From positions 1 to 6,183 of the forward strand of contig JAESTN010000353.1 in the NCBI GenBank assembly GCA_016763595.1: a stretch of 6,183 nt of DNA. Direction: 5' to 3'. Position 1 is the first letter of the stretch, and the number at the start of each line of letters is the position of its first letter. The position numbers and the translations under genes were made by a program. The DNA is from Flavobacteriaceae bacterium (GTDB taxonomy: Bacteria > Bacteroidota > Bacteroidia > Flavobacteriales > Flavobacteriaceae). Under the pieces are notes generated by a model that saw nothing but the letters and a program-made list of their open reading frames with translations, made no database searches and was not told the DNA's origin. Below are positions 5,018 to 6,183 of this stretch, piece after piece.

Positions 5018-6183
5018 ATGAATATCCAAAAAGTAGCCTTTTTAAACCATGAAAATCAAGAGTTAAAAGGGCGTTTAGAACTCCCCTTAGATCAAAAACC
5101 TCATAACTTTGCAATTTTCGCGCATTGTTTTACCTGCAACAAAAACCTATCCGCAGTTAAAAATATCAGTCGCGCATTAACAGCTAACGGCTTTGGTGTA
5201 TTGCGATTTGATTTTACTGGCTTGGGTGAAAGTGATGGTGATTTTGAAAATACTAACTTTTCTGGAAATGTAGATGATTTGATTAGCGCAGCCAATTTCC
5301 TAACAGAAAACTTTAGGGCACCAACCGTAATTATTGGACATTCATTAGGCGGTACTGCGGCAATTTTTGCTGCATCTAAGATAAGCGCTATTAAAGCAGT
5401 CGCTACTATTGGAGCCCCATCAAACCCAAAACATGTTCAGAATTTGTTGCGTAGCAATATTGATGAAATAAAAGCAAACGGTAAAGCTGTAGTTGACTTA
5501 GGAGGAAGGGAGTTCACCATAAAAAAGCAGTTTTTGGATGATTTAGAAACCCAATCATTACCTGAAGTTGCTAAAAATTTAAACAAGGCATTATTAATTA
5601 TACATTCTCCACAAGACAGCACTGTAGAAATTAAAAACGCAGAAGAAATTTATGTGGCTGCCAAACATCCTAAAAGTTTTGTTTCTATTGATGGTGCAGA
5701 TCATTTACTTCTAAAAAAAGAAGATTCTTTGTATGTGGGGAATCTAATTGCCAATTGGACAAAACGGTATCTCAATATTCCAAATACGGAGACCTTAAAA
5801 ACAACACACCAAGCACTTGCTAGTTTAGATGCTACCCATGGTTTTTCTACACAAATGAAAGTTGGAAGCCATTATATGATGGCTGATGAACCCACTAGTT
5901 TTGGAGGAAATAACTTTGGTCCTTCTCCTTACGAATATGTTTCTGCAGGATTGTCTGCCTGTACAGCGATGACCATTCAAATGTATGCGAAGCGAAAAAA
6001 TTGGCTAGTAGAAAATGTAGAAGTACATACCAGTTATGATACAATTCATGCCGAAGATTGTAATGACTGCGAAAATGAAAATGCCAAAATAGCCGTTTTT
6101 AATCGTGAGATAAAACTACTTGGAGATCTAGATGACAACCAAGTAAAACGCCTGTTACAAATTGCAGATAAATGCCCTGTACA
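5018..6183 (+). CDS. Bifunctional alpha/beta hydrolase-OsmC fusion protein, C-terminus cut by window edge
   Basis: The frame is open from the ATG at 5018 to the end, with 388 residues visible; an in-frame TAG directly before the ATG fixes the start. Residues 1-255 form an alpha/beta-hydrolase domain with nucleophile Ser109 in GHSLGG (107-112), probable Asp200 (SPQD) and His229 (GADH). AHCFTCNK (35-42) occupies the oxyanion-strand position, where many relatives have His-Gly. Residues from about 265 form an OsmC/Ohr-type domain with the redox cysteine Cys315 (LSACTAMT) and Cys386 in CPV. The last two bases (CA) agree with His as in the CPVH motif, so only a short tail is missing. An extra Cys pair, EDCNDC (346-351), sits between them. 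OsmC-type proteins reduce organic hydroperoxides; the substrate of the hydrolase half is not known. It starts 58 nt after the YdeI-type gene, so it may be read with that operon or alone. Confidence 0.92.
   Translation, partial: MNIQKVAFLNHENQELKGRLELPLDQKPHNFAIFAHCFTCNKNLSAVKNISRALTANGFGVLRFDFTGLGESDGDFENTNFSGNVDDLISAANFLTENFRAPTVIIGHSLGGTAAIFAASKISAIKAVATIGAPSNPKHVQNLLRSNIDEIKANGKAVVDLGGREFTIKKQFLDDLETQSLPEVAKNLNKALLIIHSPQDSTVEIKNAEEIYVAAKHPKSFVSIDGADHLLLKKEDSLYVGNLIANWTKRYLNIPNTETLKTTHQALASLDATHGFSTQMKVGSHYMMADEPTSFGGNNFGPSPYEYVSAGLSACTAMTIQMYAKRKNWLVENVEVHTSYDTIHAEDCNDCENENAKIAVFNREIKLLGDLDDNQVKRLLQIADKCPV

Noticed and set aside
5101..5622. Leftward frames of about 60 codons inside the hydrolase-OsmC gene
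   Set aside because: They are shadows of the fusion-protein gene, which is open across the entire region with clear motifs.

Overview
The window looks like chromosomal DNA from a member of the Bacteroidota, most likely a marine-type Flavobacteriia. It is strongly AT-rich. Its start codons sit behind A-rich leaders without Shine-Dalgarno sequences. Its proteins (a DUF6249-type small membrane protein, a periplasmic M28 peptidase with a C-terminal Fn3-like domain, a hydrolase-OsmC fusion) are of kinds common in that group. This assignment rests on recognition from memory, not on a search.

Left part (1-1225): an ECF-type RNA polymerase sigma factor is read leftward. It overlaps by 14 nt the start of a second leftward gene that runs off the window and may encode its regulatory partner. 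A non-coding stretch of about 520 bp lies to its right, holding three degenerate copies of a palindromic REP-like repeat. At its two ends, pointing outward, are two matching promoter-like elements, TGTAACC-N16-AGTC. One faces the sigma gene and the other faces the DUF6249-type gene at 1226-1615. The simplest reading is a small regulon in which the sigma factor transcribes its own operon and the divergent membrane-protein gene. This is the most interesting signal in the window.

Middle (1226-4959): the DUF6249-type gene ends at a strong intrinsic terminator. It is followed by a tightly packed rightward operon: a polytopic membrane protein of unknown function, an exported M28-family metallopeptidase starting 1 nt after it, and a YdeI/OmdA-family protein overlapping the peptidase by 7 nt. 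The peptidase has Asp where the family's first zinc-binding His is usually found.

Right end (5018-6183): a bifunctional alpha/beta-hydrolase-OsmC fusion protein is cut by the window edge just at its second OsmC cysteine. It may be the fourth gene of the operon or a separate unit.

I see no phage, insertion sequence, CRISPR array, tRNA or rRNA, and no clear sign of an undescribed defence or mobile system. Most of the window is ordinary core or near-core content. The unusual points are the paired promoters, the repeats between them, the peptidase ligand change and the unassigned membrane protein.
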